Of a stretch of 25,862 nucleotides of DNA, positions 1 to 8,721 are shown piece after piece; the stretch's first letter is position 1; each line of letters begins with the position of its first letter. The stretch is from positions 1 to 25,862 of the forward strand of contig JAHIPW010000086.1 in assembly GCA_018903055.1 (NCBI GenBank). The letters run 5' to 3'. Made by a program: the position numbers and the translations under genes. This stretch comes from DRGV01 sp018903055 [NCBI: bacterium]. Lineage in GTDB: Bacteria > UBP18 > UBA7526. A model generated the notes under the pieces. It saw only the letters and a list, made by a program, of their open reading frames with translations, did no database searches and had not been told where the DNA came from.

Positions 1-1208
1 ACCTTGTCATTTAACTTCACTACTGGGATTGACCTCGCTCCCACATGCTGGGAAAGAGGAATTTTGACGAGATTCGTCCGATATTCTCTCTTCTCCAGAG
101 GAGCATCTACATTATACTCTTCTATCCCGATTCTTGAGATAATCCGCTCTGTGGGAACCCGGCGATACTCTATCATGGGATGGGCTTCCTCTGGCACCCC
201 TTTATGGGGATTCTTAACCTTGGCCTCTGTTAATTCCTTCTTAATCTCCTGATTTACCCTCAAAGGTGATAGACCAAAGGGGCAGGCATATAGATTACAT
301 AGGCCGCATTCTGAGCAGAGAAAAGCAGCAGTAATGTCATTCAGCTCCTTCCTCATCTCATACCCCACATGCCTCATTATCTTATGGGGTTTCAGAGAAT
401 GGCCGATTAAGTACCTGGGACAGAGCTCAGTGCAGTCAGTACACTGCATACAGAGCATAGTTCTGCGTAGGATTTTTCTCATCTCCAAGGTCTTGTTCAT
501 AATGACCTGATGGTCTTTGGGTAGAACAATCAATCCCGTGGTGGTCTTCATAACTGGGGAATCCAGATCCTCGATAAGTTTCCCCATCATGGGCCCACCA
601 TCCAAGATAGAAAAATCATTTATCAGGGGTTCAGCTAATCTTATTACCTCTCCCACACTCATCCCCACCGGAACCTTCACTGACTTCGGTTCCTTCACTG
701 CCCCGGATATTGTAAGATACCTATGAGTGACCGGTCTTCCTTCCATGGCATCTGTAATATTGATGAGGGTTCCTACATTATCTACTACTACTCCCACATC
801 AAGAGGAATCCCTCCTTCAGGGACGATCCTTTTTAATACCTCATAGACCAGGATCTGTTCATCCCCTGCAGGATAGAAATCGGCGAGGATAAATAACTGG
901 ATCCTGGATCCTGGATCCTTGATCCTGGCCTGTAGGGCTTCAAGGGCGGGTTTGTATTTTTCTTTGAGGGCAATGAATCCCTTCTTAGCACCGGTAGCCC
1001 CCATCACCAGTTCCAAACCCTTGATCACTTTATTCGCTTGAGAAGCCATTAATTGCTGATCGATGCGTAGGAGGGGCTCACACTCCGCACCATTGGCAAT
1101 GACATACTCTACCTTGGCCTCTAACTTCACGTGGGTGGGAAAGCCCGCTCCCCCTGCTCCCACCACTCCCGCATTCTTTACTTTATCAATAATTTCTTTT
1201 TTATTCAT
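1..1208 (-). CDS. pduS: PduS/RnfC-like flavo-iron-sulfur electron transfer protein, 3' end cut by window
   Basis: I translated this frame directly; it is open from an ATG at 1208 to the window edge, giving 402 residues. The N-terminus (residues 12-24) has the glycine-rich GAGGAGFPTH motif of the RnfC/NuoF-like NADH-FMN fold, and NGAECEPLL follows at about 40-47. Two ferredoxin-type cysteine clusters are visible: C253, C256, C259, C263-P and C298, C301, C304, C309-P, in the contexts CPRYLIGH and ACPFGLSP that are typical of PduS. The family is about 450 residues, so some 40-50 C-terminal residues lie outside. Known role: BMC-associated PduS binds FMN and 4Fe-4S centres and transfers electrons from NADH. 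With no B12 enzyme in sight, NAD+ recycling or export of electrons across the shell is more likely here than cobalamin reduction (inference). It lies downstream of the aldehyde dehydrogenase. Confidence 0.9.
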   Translation of the reverse strand, partial: MNKKEIIDKVKNAGVVGAGGAGFPTHVKLEAKVEYVIANGAECEPLLRIDQQLMASQANKVIKGLELVMGATGAKKGFIALKEKYKPALEALQARIKDPGSRIQLFILADFYPAGDEQILVYEVLKRIVPEGGIPLDVGVVVDNVGTLINITDAMEGRPVTHRYLTISGAVKEPKSVKVPVGMSVGEVIRLAEPLINDFSILDGGPMMGKLIEDLDSPVMKTTTGLIVLPKDHQVIMNKTLEMRKILRRTMLCMQCTDCTELCPRYLIGHSLKPHKIMRHVGYEMRKELNDITAAFLCSECGLCNLYACPFGLSPLRVNQEIKKELTEAKVKNPHKGVPEEAHPMIEYRRVPTERIISRIGIEEYNVDAPLEKREYRTNLVKIPLSQHVGARSIPVVKLNDK

Positions 1209-1242
1209 CCTTACTTTCTCAAGGGTTAGTAGGGGGAATAGG

Positions 1243-1392
1243 AATGATAACGGTTACTACGTTCCGCAAATGCGGAATTGTTACTACCGGTTACTACGCT
1301 ACGCTGTTACTAACAGTTACTTTTATACTAATTTGGTAACCATTAGTAACCGTTTAGTAACCATTAGTAACTGCTAGTAACTTTTCCTGTTA
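1243..1392. repeat. Degenerate GTTACTA / TAGTAAC word array
   Basis: The 204-bp spacer between pduS and the aldehyde dehydrogenase is largely variants of the word TAGTAAC(C) and its complement. The 15-mer GTAACCATTAGTAAC occurs at 1336-1350 and again at 1357-1371, a 21-bp period. A small hairpin, TTCCGC-AAAT-GCGGAA, sits at 1262-1277. The same word family returns at 3304-3324 and 21945-22110, with a GTTAA variant at 15738-15788. No gene is seen here. Confidence 0.85.
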
Positions 1393-1412
1393 CCCTTGCC
1401 ACCCGTGTCATT

Positions 1413-2843
1413 TTAGGCTATGCGGAAGTAGTCTACTAAGACGCATCTTAATGGTCGAGTAAAGGTACTGGCCTTAGTCAAACCTTCCCCAGTAGGGGTG
1501 GCGATGCTCATGGTGGCATATCCCTCTCCCTCATAGCCCAACCCGGCATAGGAGGGAGCGTTCTTGACGAAGATGGAGACCTGGGCGGTTTTGGCCATCT
1601 TGGTCAGATTGGCCACATTCAAAGAATGCATGATGGCGGTATGCTTATTTCCCTGTTCCACTTCTACAGCAAAACTTATTGCCTCATTAACATCCTTTAC
1701 TCTGACAAAGGGAATGACGGGCATGAGCTGCTCTGTCCAGATATAGGAATGGTTCCTATCTACTTCACAGAATAAGAGCCTCACACTCTCTGGTACCTTT
1801 ATTCCAATCTTGGAAGCGATTAAAGTGGCATCCTTACCAATATACTCCCTACTCACTTTGGGCTCTTTTCCTGGCCCGCCTGGCTCCAGTATGACCGCCT
1901 TGGTTAATTTTTCAAACTCTTCCTTCTTTAATTCATAAGTGCGAGGATCTTTGCGCAATAGTTCTAATAGTCTATCGGCAATGGCCTCAACGGCAATGAT
2001 CTCCTTTTCTGCAGTACATAAGACACCATTATCAAAACTGGCTCCCTTTATGATGGAGTCGCAGGCATGTTCTAAATCTGAAGTTTCATCCACCACTACT
2101 GGTGGGTTTCCCGGTCCAGCAGCAATTACCTTCTTCCCGCAAGCCATGGCTGCTTTTACTACCGCCGGTCCTCCAGTAACCAAAATGAGCTTTATCTTGG
2201 GATGCCTGAATAATGTCTGGGCCTCTTCAATGGAGGGCTTGGCAGCAGTAGTCATTAGATTTGCTGGGCCACCGGCTTTTATGATTGCCTCATTCAATAT
2301 TTGAATGGATTTTAAAGATACCTTCTTCGCCGCTGGATGGGGAGCAAAGACCACGCTATTCCCGGCAGCGATGATGGAGATGCTATTATTTATTATGGTA
2401 GAGGAAGGGTTGGTGGAGGGAACCACAGCACCGATTACCCCAAAGGGGGCCATCTCCACTAAGGTTAAACCGTGGTCCCCGGTATAGGCTATGGGGTGTA
2501 GATCCTCTACCCCGGGTGTCTTCTGGGCAGCTAAGAGATTCTTCTGGACCTTATCCTCCCATCTTCCCATTCCCGTCTCTTCCCAGGCCAACTTAGCTAA
2601 ACTCTCCGCCTCCCTGATTGAGGCCTCCCTCATGGCCTCGATATACTTACTCCTCTTTTCCAGACTCTCCCGAAAGAGTTCCCTCTGGGCAATCCGTGCT
2701 GCTTCAATGGCTTCTTCCACATTGGGAAAGACTCCCAGGTCTCCCGCGCCTGCTTTTACTTCAGGAAGTTCGGCCTCCTTCTTCGTCATTCTCTCCACTA
2801 TTTCCTTGACAACTTCCTTTATTTTCTCTGGACTAATCTCCAT
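1413..2843 (-). CDS. CoA-acylating aldehyde dehydrogenase (PduP/EutE-like), BMC cargo
   Basis: This is a 476-residue aldehyde dehydrogenase superfamily protein that oxidises an aldehyde with CoA and NAD+ to acyl-CoA in the BMC lumen. Residues 5-20 (EKIKEVVKEIVERM) form an amphipathic helix followed by an acidic/glycine linker, the layout of a BMC encapsulation peptide. The Rossmann region has PSTNPSSTI, and the catalytic cysteine is about C276 in FDNGVLCTAEKE. The C-terminus PLRCVLVDYFRIA resembles that of PduP/EutE. I chose the ATG at 2843 because GAGG lies 6 bases upstream. An earlier in-frame ATG at 2870 would add nine residues (MHRSEARMT) that come from the intergenic repeat. Substrate chain length (acetaldehyde, propionaldehyde or lactaldehyde) cannot be read from the sequence. 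Its partners PduL, acetate kinase and PduS are all nearby. Confidence 0.93.
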   Translation of the reverse strand: MEISPEKIKEVVKEIVERMTKKEAELPEVKAGAGDLGVFPNVEEAIEAARIAQRELFRESLEKRSKYIEAMREASIREAESLAKLAWEETGMGRWEDKVQKNLLAAQKTPGVEDLHPIAYTGDHGLTLVEMAPFGVIGAVVPSTNPSSTIINNSISIIAAGNSVVFAPHPAAKKVSLKSIQILNEAIIKAGGPANLMTTAAKPSIEEAQTLFRHPKIKLILVTGGPAVVKAAMACGKKVIAAGPGNPPVVVDETSDLEHACDSIIKGASFDNGVLCTAEKEIIAVEAIADRLLELLRKDPRTYELKKEEFEKLTKAVILEPGGPGKEPKVSREYIGKDATLIASKIGIKVPESVRLLFCEVDRNHSYIWTEQLMPVIPFVRVKDVNEAISFAVEVEQGNKHTAIMHSLNVANLTKMAKTAQVSIFVKNAPSYAGLGYEGEGYATMSIATPTGEGLTKASTFTRPLRCVLVDYFRIA

Positions 2844-2865
2844 CGTCATCCTCGCTTCGCTCCGA

Positions 2866-2950
2866 TGCACGGATTAGCACTGATAATAATACAGATTAGC
2901 ACGGATTTAATCTGTGCTCATCCGTATGAAATCCGTGATTATCCGTGTCT
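2866..2950. repeat. Degenerate ATCCGTG / CACGGAT word array
   Basis: Variants of GGATTAGCAC and ATCCGTGTCTA fill the spacer between eutN and the aldehyde dehydrogenase gene. Overlapping reading frames here are repeat artefacts. The same words recur at 11845-11880, 12107-12131 and 16270-16378. Confidence 0.8.
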
Positions 2951-3239
2951 AAGACTTTCTGAATAAAACCTTTCCTTCGGCCTCGATGGTATCCACAATG
3001 GCCATAATTACGGCATCCGTGGGAGTATCCTTGGTCCTTATTGTCTGTCGAGCCGAGGAGCCTTTGGCGATCAAGACTACCTCTCCAATTCCCGCTCCCA
3101 TAGCATCGATAGCCACCAGAGGAGATCCCTCTTCTTTTCCTTCCATGCTTATGGGCTGGACCGCCAATAATTTGCAACCTTCTATCTTCTCATCCTTTAT
3201 AGTAGCCACAACGGTACCAATCACCTTAGCAAATATCAT
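2949..3239 (-). CDS. eutN: BMC vertex (pentamer) protein, EutN/CcmL/PduN family
   Basis: This 96-residue protein has the usual length and pattern of the BMC-P family. It starts MIFAKVIGTVVATIK, has LLAVQPI at about 25-31, then VAIDAMGAGIGEVVLIAKGSSAR at about 42-64 and TDAVIMAIVDTIEAEGK near the end. The GAGIGEVVL loop and the final AIVD helix/strand are family hallmarks. Pentamers of this protein cap the icosahedral vertices of the shell (established for the family). The start is well supported by AAGGAGGAG nine bases before the ATG. It lies between ackA and the aldehyde dehydrogenase gene, so shell and cargo genes are interleaved. It is the only vertex protein gene in the window. Confidence 0.96.
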   Translation of the reverse strand: MIFAKVIGTVVATIKDEKIEGCKLLAVQPISMEGKEEGSPLVAIDAMGAGIGEVVLIAKGSSARQTIRTKDTPTDAVIMAIVDTIEAEGKVLFRKS

Positions 3240-3320
3240 CTGTCTCCTCCTTATAGATTAGAGGTTTACAGTAACCATTTTACAGTTGACAGTAGAACAC
3301 TGTTCGCTGGTTACTGGTTA

Positions 3321-4526
3321 CTACTTTGTTTTCCTGATTACATCATAGGTATCTCGGGCAATGACCAGTTCCTCGTTGGTTGGAATGCAATAGACCTTGA
3401 CCTTTGAATTGAGAGCGCTTATCTCTCCCTCCTTCCTTATGGTCTTCTCATTTTTTTCCCTATTAATGATCACCCCTAAAAATTCCAATCCGGCACAACT
3501 CAAGGCACGAATTCTGGGGACATTCTCCCCAATCCCGGCAGTGAAGACGATGGCATTTACTCCTCCCATGGCTCCGGCATAGGAAGCGATATACTTCCTT
3601 ATGTGATAGGTGAATATTTCTATGGCCAATCTCGCTCGATCATTCCCCTTCTTCTCCTCCTCCAGGATGTCGTACATATCATTACTCACTCCGGATAGTC
3701 CCTGGAGGCCGGAATGAAAATTGAGCATGGTATTTATCTCATTTGCCGATAATCCCTCATTGGCCATGATATATAAGACGATGGCGGGATCGATGTCTCC
3801 GCACCTGGTTCCCATAACCAAGCCCTCCAGGGGGGTAAAGCCCATGGAGGTATCGATGGATACCCCACCTTTTACCGCAGCAATACTTGCTCCATTCCCT
3901 AAGTGACAGGTGATGACCTTTAAGTCTGTCAAGGGCTTATCCATAAGATGGGCTACCCTCTGGGAGACATAGAGGTGAGAAGTACCATGAAAGCCATATC
4001 TTCTAATTCCATATTTGCGATACTGCATATAGGGCAATCCATAGATGTAGGCATGTCTGGGCATGGTCTGATGAAAGGCGGTGTCGAAGACCGCTACCTG
4101 GGGAATCTTTGAAAGGAGTTCTTCACAGGCTATGATCCCCCTCAGGTTGTGAGGATTATGTAGGGGAGCAAGTTCTATACAGTCCTTAATATCCTCCTTC
4201 ACCTCTTCTGTAATTCGCATAGAGGCGGCGAACTTCTCCCCCCCATGAACCACCCGATGGCCGACGGCAGCAATCTCTTTCTTGTCTTTAATGACCCCGC
4301 TTTTGGGATGGAGAAGAGCATCCAGGGCCAACTTTATCGCCCCCCTGTGATCCAAAATCTCTGCTGCTATCTTTACCGGCTTCTTCTTCCCCATCTGATG
4401 GGTAAGGATGGCTCCGCTCATCCCGATACGTTCCACAATCCCCTTGGCCAGGACAGACTCCTTTTCAATCTCAATCAGTTCATACTTCACAGAGGAACTT
4501 CCACAGTTCAAAACCAGAATATTCAT
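3321..4526 (-). CDS. ackA: Acetate kinase
   Basis: A full-length 401-residue acetokinase. It has the N-terminal MNILVLNCGSSSVKYELIE phosphate-binding strand, GHRVVHGGEKF at about 108-118, HNPHNLRGI, FDTAFHQTMP, RRYGFHGTSH at about 175, and GNGASIAAVKGG with SIDTSMGFTPLEG. The C-terminal FTAGIGENVPRIR completes the ATP-binding site. The reaction is acyl-phosphate + ADP -> carboxylate + ATP, the energy-yielding last step after PduL. A propionate kinase activity (PduW type) is possible because the families overlap. No encapsulation-peptide-like extension is present, so it probably acts outside the shell. A GGAAGGGTGGG purine run precedes the ATG. It is separated from icd by a repeat-filled spacer. 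Confidence 0.96.
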   Translation of the reverse strand: MNILVLNCGSSSVKYELIEIEKESVLAKGIVERIGMSGAILTHQMGKKKPVKIAAEILDHRGAIKLALDALLHPKSGVIKDKKEIAAVGHRVVHGGEKFAASMRITEEVKEDIKDCIELAPLHNPHNLRGIIACEELLSKIPQVAVFDTAFHQTMPRHAYIYGLPYMQYRKYGIRRYGFHGTSHLYVSQRVAHLMDKPLTDLKVITCHLGNGASIAAVKGGVSIDTSMGFTPLEGLVMGTRCGDIDPAIVLYIMANEGLSANEINTMLNFHSGLQGLSGVSNDMYDILEEEKKGNDRARLAIEIFTYHIRKYIASYAGAMGGVNAIVFTAGIGENVPRIRALSCAGLEFLGVIINREKNEKTIRKEGEISALNSKVKVYCIPTNEELVIARDTYDVIRKTK

Positions 4527-4555
4527 CCCACCCTTCCTTTCATGAGATTTCTGAA

Positions 4556-4653
4556 AAAGTCAGCAATCTTTGATTACGGTGATTAAACTAAAGATTACAA
4601 CGATGAAATTGTCATCGAGTAATCACTGTCATCATTCTTTTGAATCACTGTAA
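4556..4653. repeat. Degenerate GATTAC / GTAATCAC word array
   Basis: The spacer between icd and ackA consists of short variants of TTTGATTACGGTGATTA and TGTCATC. This marks the downstream border of the TCA block, which has no such arrays between its own genes. Confidence 0.7.
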
Positions 4654-5967
4654 TCAGAGGTCTCTGGGCATTTTTCCAGAGACCTCTTTCATATTTTTAA
4701 TGAGAGCGTCACCATACTCAGAACACTTTAATTCTGTTGCCCCCTTCAGCTGTCTGGCCAGGTCATAGGTGACAAGTTTCTTTGATATGGTCCTATTTAT
4801 CGATTCCTTAATAAGCTGAGCAACCTCATCCCACCCCAGATACTCTAACATCATTACGCCGGATAGGATTAAAGCAGTGGGGTTTACTTTATCCAGACCG
4901 GCATATTTTGGTGCCGCACCGTGAGTTGCCTCAAAGAGAGCAATTTCATCACCTATATTTGCCCCGGGAGCCATCCCCAGACCACCCACCTGAGCAGCGC
5001 AGGCATCGGAAAAGTAATCGCCATTTAGATTGGGAAGAGCAAGGACATGGTACTCACTGGGTCTTAAGAGTATCTGCTGGAACATCTGGTCGGCTATTCT
5101 ATCCTTAATTATAATCCTTCCCCCGGGATCTCCGGATGGTCTCCCACCCCGCAGTTCCGCATAATGCCCTTCCTTCTGCACCGGGGTTACCCCATCTTCT
5201 GCCTTCACCTGATCCCAGAGCTCATCTTCGGTAATAACTCTATCCCGGAACTCATCTAGGGCAACTTCATACCCCCAGTTTTTAAAGGCCCCTTCAGTAA
5301 ATTTCATTATGTTTCCCTTGTGGACTAAAGTTAAGGATTTTCTGTTGTTAGCTACCACGTATTCCAGGGCTTTTCTCACCAGCCTTTTGGTGGCAAACTC
5401 GCTTATGGGTTTGACTCCAATCCCGGAATCACTCCTAATACTCACTTTCATCTCTTCTTTAAGGAAGTCAATAACTTTTTTTGCCTCAGCCGTTCCCATC
5501 TCCCACTCAATCCCGGCATAGACATCTTCGGTATTCTCCCTGAAGATAATTACATCCAATTCTTCAGGATTTTTGACTGGTGTGGGAACACCTTTATAGT
5601 GACGGGAGGGTCTCACGCAGGCATATAAATCGAGTCTCTGTCTCATACTAACATTTAAACTCCGGTATCCTCCTCCCACCGGTGTAATGAGCGGGCCTTT
5701 AATGGCAACTCTATATTCCCTTATGGCATCATAGGTCTCTTCGGGAAGGGGGTTATGGTATAATTCAATGGCCTTTTCGCCGGCAAATATCTCCAGCCAC
5801 TTGATTTCTCTCTTCCCGTTATAGGAAATCTCTACTGCTGAATCCCAGACCTTCTTTGAAGTTCTCATGATATCTGGTCCTGTCCCGTCTCCCTCAATAT
5901 AGGGAATTACTGGAGAATCCGGGACCTTTATTCTTCCATTCTCAAATTTTATCTTCTCCCCTTCCAT
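4654..5967 (-). CDS. icd: Isocitrate dehydrogenase (NADP-type, E. coli Icd family)
   Basis: A 437-residue decarboxylating isocitrate dehydrogenase (isocitrate -> 2-oxoglutarate + CO2). Visible motifs are [13 protein letters not shown] near the N-terminus and [19 protein letters not shown] at about 100-119, which includes the serine and arginines that bind isocitrate and corresponds to the phosphorylatable serine region of E. coli Icd. Others are [21 protein letters not shown], and [19 protein letters not shown] with the metal-binding aspartates. [17 protein letters not shown] keeps the Lys-Tyr pair, and VTYDLAR keeps the Tyr and Arg, that select NADP over NAD in the E. coli enzyme. The ATG overlaps the citrate synthase stop as TAATG, with AGAAGAGG upstream, so translation is coupled. 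No aconitase gene is seen in the window. No encapsulation peptide is evident. Confidence 0.96.
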   Translation of the reverse strand: MEGEKIKFENGRIKVPDSPVIPYIEGDGTGPDIMRTSKKVWDSAVEISYNGKREIKWLEIFAGEKAIELYHNPLPEETYDAIREYRVAIKGPLITPVGGGYRSLNVSMRQRLDLYACVRPSRHYKGVPTPVKNPEELDVIIFRENTEDVYAGIEWEMGTAEAKKVIDFLKEEMKVSIRSDSGIGVKPISEFATKRLVRKALEYVVANNRKSLTLVHKGNIMKFTEGAFKNWGYEVALDEFRDRVITEDELWDQVKAEDGVTPVQKEGHYAELRGGRPSGDPGGRIIIKDRIADQMFQQILLRPSEYHVLALPNLNGDYFSDACAAQVGGLGMAPGANIGDEIALFEATHGAAPKYAGLDKVNPTALILSGVMMLEYLGWDEVAQLIKESINRTISKKLVTYDLARQLKGATELKCSEYGDALIKNMKEVSGKMPRDL

Positions 5968-7166
5968 TACCTCTTCTCCATGGGAATGTATTCTTGTTTT
6001 AAGGGACCATAGTACTCTGCTCTGGGGCGAAATATTCTGTTTTCCGGCATATACTCTAAGACCCTCGCTGTCCAGCCCGCTACTCTTGATACGGCAAAGA
6101 GCGGGGTAAAGAGCGAGGTCTCCAGCCCCAGTGCTTTGTAAACAATGCCGGAATAAAAATCAACATTGGGAAATATTCCTTTTTTCTCACCCAACTCTCT
6201 TATCTCCACTTCCTCTAATCTTTCAGCAATTGCCAAAAGATTTTTAATCTCTTCAGTGGTAGCTACTCTGTGACAATACTCTTTAAATATTCTTGCCCGG
6301 GGGTCATGGGCATGGTAAATGCGATGTCCAAAGCCCGGAATTTTATGGTGTAGTTTCCTCTCTCTTCCATACCATTCCTCCACATTGGAAGGTGTGCCAA
6401 TCTCCTGTAACATCTTTATCACCCTCTCATTTGCCCCACCATGCAAGGGACCTTTAAGGGAACCAATCCCTCCAGCAATGGTGGCATAAAAATCGGAAAG
6501 TGAGGCGTGAATGACCATGCAGGTAAAGGTTGAACCACTCATTCCGTGGTCGGCATGGAGGATTAGCGCCATATCAATGGCTTTAGAAATTTCTTCATCC
6601 ACGCCCCTCAACGAGGGGCGGGATTCATCTACTTCGCCAGTAATCATATAGACAAGATTTTCAGCATGGGAAAGGTCTTCCCGGGGTTCGATAACCTCTT
6701 TCCCTTTCTTTATCCTGCTTATGGCCGCAGTTACCGTGGCAATTTTTGATATAATTCTTATGGCTACTTCCTTTTCACTCTCTAAAGTAACCTTCTGGGA
6801 CTCCTTATCATATCCCGCCAGGGCCGCGACAGCACTCATTAACAGATTCATAGAATGGGTATCCTTGGGAAGAATTTTTATCATCTCAACTATGCCTTGG
6901 GGTATGGATCTGCTTACTTTTAATTTTTCTTTAAATCCATTAAGTTCGTCCCTTTTGGGGAGTTTCCCAAATAAAAGAAGGTAAGCGGTCTCTTCAAATG
7001 ATGAGTATTTCGCCAGGTCCTCAATGCTAATACCTCGGTAACAGAGCCTACCCTCTTTTCCGTTAACATAGCCAATCTGAGTGTTATTGACTATGGCCCC
7101 TTCCAGGCCTCTTCCAATTTCACATTTAATGGGAAATTCTTTTTTGCCAACAAAATCTCTTTCCAT
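5967..7166 (-). CDS. gltA: Citrate synthase
   Basis: A 399-residue citrate synthase condensing acetyl-CoA and oxaloacetate. Catalytic landmarks are [12 protein letters not shown] (the usual ADHxxxxSTF segment), GPLHGGANE with the first active-site His, [14 protein letters not shown] with the second His, and NVDFYSG with the catalytic Asp. I start it at the ATG at 7166, which overlaps the mdh stop (TAATG). An upstream in-frame extension to 7271 would only translate the end of mdh in another frame. It ends in TAATG with icd. Oddity: between TGEV and the LILHADH helix it has about ten extra residues (roughly [10 protein letters not shown]) encoded by a GC-rich palindrome that resembles intergenic repeats of this genome. 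2-Methylcitrate synthase is a possible alternative activity. Confidence 0.95.
   Translation of the reverse strand: MERDFVGKKEFPIKCEIGRGLEGAIVNNTQIGYVNGKEGRLCYRGISIEDLAKYSSFEETAYLLLFGKLPKRDELNGFKEKLKVSRSIPQGIVEMIKILPKDTHSMNLLMSAVAALAGYDKESQKVTLESEKEVAIRIISKIATVTAAISRIKKGKEVIEPREDLSHAENLVYMITGEVDESRPSLRGVDEEISKAIDMALILHADHGMSGSTFTCMVIHASLSDFYATIAGGIGSLKGPLHGGANERVIKMLQEIGTPSNVEEWYGRERKLHHKIPGFGHRIYHAHDPRARIFKEYCHRVATTEEIKNLLAIAERLEEVEIRELGEKKGIFPNVDFYSGIVYKALGLETSLFTPLFAVSRVAGWTARVLEYMPENRIFRPRAEYYGPLKQEYIPMEKR
6600..6629. repeat. Palindromic repeat lying in frame inside citrate synthase
   Basis: The arms CGCCCCTC (6602-6609) and GAGGGGCG (6613-6620) form a perfect 8-bp stem with an AAC loop, followed by GGATTCATC. 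The hairpin at 14419-14437 plus its flank (CGCTCCTC-TGT-GAGGGGCG-GGGTTCATC) is almost the same sequence, but in a spacer. On the coding strand the insert is bracketed by GTAGATGAA and GTGGATGAA. Confidence 0.75.
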
Positions 7167-8167
7167 TATTTTTTCCTGCCTCCTCGGCAGGTCGCCGATG
7201 AGGCGACCTTTCCTTTTCCTCCCATAAGATGAGCACTGGCTTCCAGTGCTATTTGTATTTTTTCCTTGCATATTTTGGCGCTCTCTTTAAGTGATGCCAA
7301 CTCAGGGGCTTTAAGTTTCAGTTCGATTATCTCCTCCACACCGCTACTCCCTAACTTTGCCGGAACCCCCATAAAAATGTCTTTCAGTCCATACTCTCCG
7401 GATAGATAACAAGAAGAGGGAAGTATTCTCTTCTTATCTTTTATGATTGACTCTGCCATATTATATACTGCTTGTGCCGGAGCGTAGTAGGCGCTTCCCT
7501 TATTTAAGAGGTTTACTATTTCGTCTCCCCCTTTTCTGGTTCTTTCGATTAATGAATCTATGGTCTCTTTATCCAGTAGTTCGGTTATGGGAATACCACT
7601 TACCGTGGTATATCTGGGCAGAGGAACCATGGAATCTCCATGTCCCCCGAGGACCAGGGCAGCTATATCTTCAGTGGAAACATCCAATTCTTCGGCAATA
7701 AAGTAACTGAACCGAGCGGAATCTAAGACTCCGGCCTGTCCCACAACTTTTTTCTCGCTGAAACTGGTAACTTTCCAGAGTAAATAACTCATGACATCCA
7801 GAGGGTTGGTAACCATAATGACTATTGAATCAGGCGAATATTTTTTTATATTCTTTGCTACTTCGGTAATAATAGAGGCATTTTTTTTGAGTAGGTCCTC
7901 TCTGGTCATTCCCGGTTTTCTAGGAAGGCCGGCAGTTACCACAACTATATCTGAATGACTTATCTCTTCATATGAAGATGTTCCTGCTATATGAGAGTCA
8001 AATTTTGCGGCGGCGGAACTTTCCGCTATGTCAAGGCCCTTACCTTTAGGTATACCGGGAAGAATATCCAGTAATACCACATCCGCCAATTCTTCTCTTG
8101 CTATAAGAATAGCGATGGTCTCTCCTACATGACCGGCGCCTATTATAGAAACTTTTGCCCTTCTCAT
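7166..8167 (-). CDS. mdh: Malate dehydrogenase (LDH-like type)
   Basis: A 333-residue NAD-dependent malate dehydrogenase of the LDH-like class. The dinucleotide fold starts VSIIGAGHVGETIA, with LLDI supplying the acidic residue that favours NAD. The substrate arginines are in GLPRKPGMTR, TNPLDVMSYL follows, then GVLDSARF with catalytic Asp and Arg, and LGGHGDSMVP with the catalytic His. I use the ATG at 8167, which overlaps the fumarase beta stop as ATGA; nine more residues from an ATG at 8194 would overlap that gene further. The last 15-20 residues (after about ASAHLMGGKG) look unlike the family and are encoded by two hairpins at 7175-7208, so the C-terminus appears lengthened by repeat DNA. 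It supplies oxaloacetate to the adjacent citrate synthase, or runs in reverse. Confidence 0.95.
   Translation of the reverse strand: MRRAKVSIIGAGHVGETIAILIAREELADVVLLDILPGIPKGKGLDIAESSAAAKFDSHIAGTSSYEEISHSDIVVVTAGLPRKPGMTREDLLKKNASIITEVAKNIKKYSPDSIVIMVTNPLDVMSYLLWKVTSFSEKKVVGQAGVLDSARFSYFIAEELDVSTEDIAALVLGGHGDSMVPLPRYTTVSGIPITELLDKETIDSLIERTRKGGDEIVNLLNKGSAYYAPAQAVYNMAESIIKDKKRILPSSCYLSGEYGLKDIFMGVPAKLGSSGVEEIIELKLKAPELASLKESAKICKEKIQIALEASAHLMGGKGKVASSATCRGGRKK
7175..7208. repeat. Twin overlapping hairpins at the mdh-gltA junction
   Basis: CCTGCC-TCCTC-GGCAGG (7175-7191) and GGTCGCC-GATGA-GGCGACC (7190-7208) are perfect 6-bp and 7-bp stems with 5-base loops, sharing two G residues so that the full stems compete. 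On the coding strand the GAGGAGG that serves as ribosome binding site for citrate synthase lies in the loop and 3' arm of the first hairpin, 8-15 bases before its ATG. The sequence also encodes the unusual MDH C-terminus. Confidence 0.75.
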
Positions 8168-8721
8168 TTTTCTTTCCTTTTGAATTTCTTCCAACCTATC
8201 CGGTAGAGGTCTTTACCTCTGGTATCGTTTATTACTACTAAAGGCATCTCTTCAACTTCCAGTCTTCTTATTGCTTCGGGCCCCAGATCCTTATAGGCAA
8301 TTATCTGGGAAGCTTTTATATATTGGGATATAAGGGCTCCAGCACCGCCCAAGGCAGCAAAATATAGGGACTTATTCTTTACTATGGAATCTATTACTCT
8401 CCTGGAACGTGGTCCTTTCCCTATCATTCCTTTCAGTCCTCTTTCCAAAAGTAGAGGAGTGAAAGGGTCCATGCGACAAGAGGTGGTCGGTCCGGCCGAT
8501 CCGATAACCATACCTGGTTTTGCCGGGGAGGGACCGCAATAATAGATTACACTTCCTTCAATGTCAAAGGGGAGTCTTTTCCCTTTCCGGATACTGTCAA
8601 CCAACCTTTTGTGAGCGGAGTCCCTGGCGATATAAATTATTCCAGACAACAGAATCTTATCTCCGATCTTTAATTTGACTATATCAGAATTTTTTAGGGG
8701 TGTGGTTAGTCTATATAACAT
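8164..8721 (-). CDS. Fumarate hydratase class I, beta subunit (C-terminal domain type)
   Basis: A 185-residue homologue of the C-terminal domain of iron-sulfur fumarase/tartrate dehydratase. It shows LKIGDKILLSGIIYIARDSAHKRL near residues 17-40, then YYCGPSPAKPGMVIGSAGPTTSCRMD at about 61-86 and MIGKGPRS, all standard for this subunit. It forms the two-subunit fumarase (fumarate + water <-> malate) with the alpha subunit encoded just upstream, whose stop lies 11 bases inside this gene. It ends ATGA with mdh. The substrate could also be tartrate or mesaconate by homology alone, but the neighbouring mdh, gltA and icd argue strongly for fumarate/malate. Confidence 0.94.
   Translation of the reverse strand: MLYRLTTPLKNSDIVKLKIGDKILLSGIIYIARDSAHKRLVDSIRKGKRLPFDIEGSVIYYCGPSPAKPGMVIGSAGPTTSCRMDPFTPLLLERGLKGMIGKGPRSRRVIDSIVKNKSLYFAALGGAGALISQYIKASQIIAYKDLGPEAIRRLEVEEMPLVVINDTRGKDLYRIGWKKFKRKEK

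Noticed and set aside
1063-1377. A plus-strand open frame of 104 codons over the pduS 5' end
   Set aside because: It is the antisense shadow of pduS running into the GTTACTA array; no ribosome binding site or family resemblance.
1243-1392. CRISPR array
   Set aside because: The repeated units are short (7-21 bp), degenerate and lack constant-length unique spacers; no cas genes are present.
2896-3177. A 93-codon open frame overlapping eutN on the same strand
   Set aside because: It is out of frame with the well-supported eutN gene, has low-complexity composition and ends in the ATCCGTG array.
3295-3305. GAACACTGTTC palindrome upstream of eutN, similar to a LexA/SOS box
   Set aside because: The half-sites are separated by 3 bases rather than the 4 of the Gram-positive GAACnnnnGTTC box, and the site lies within a repetitive spacer next to a gene with no SOS role.
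7167-7271. Upstream in-frame extension of citrate synthase
   Set aside because: It would read the mdh 3' end in another frame; the ATG at 7166 has a ribosome binding site and a TAATG overlap, and the extra residues do not resemble the family.
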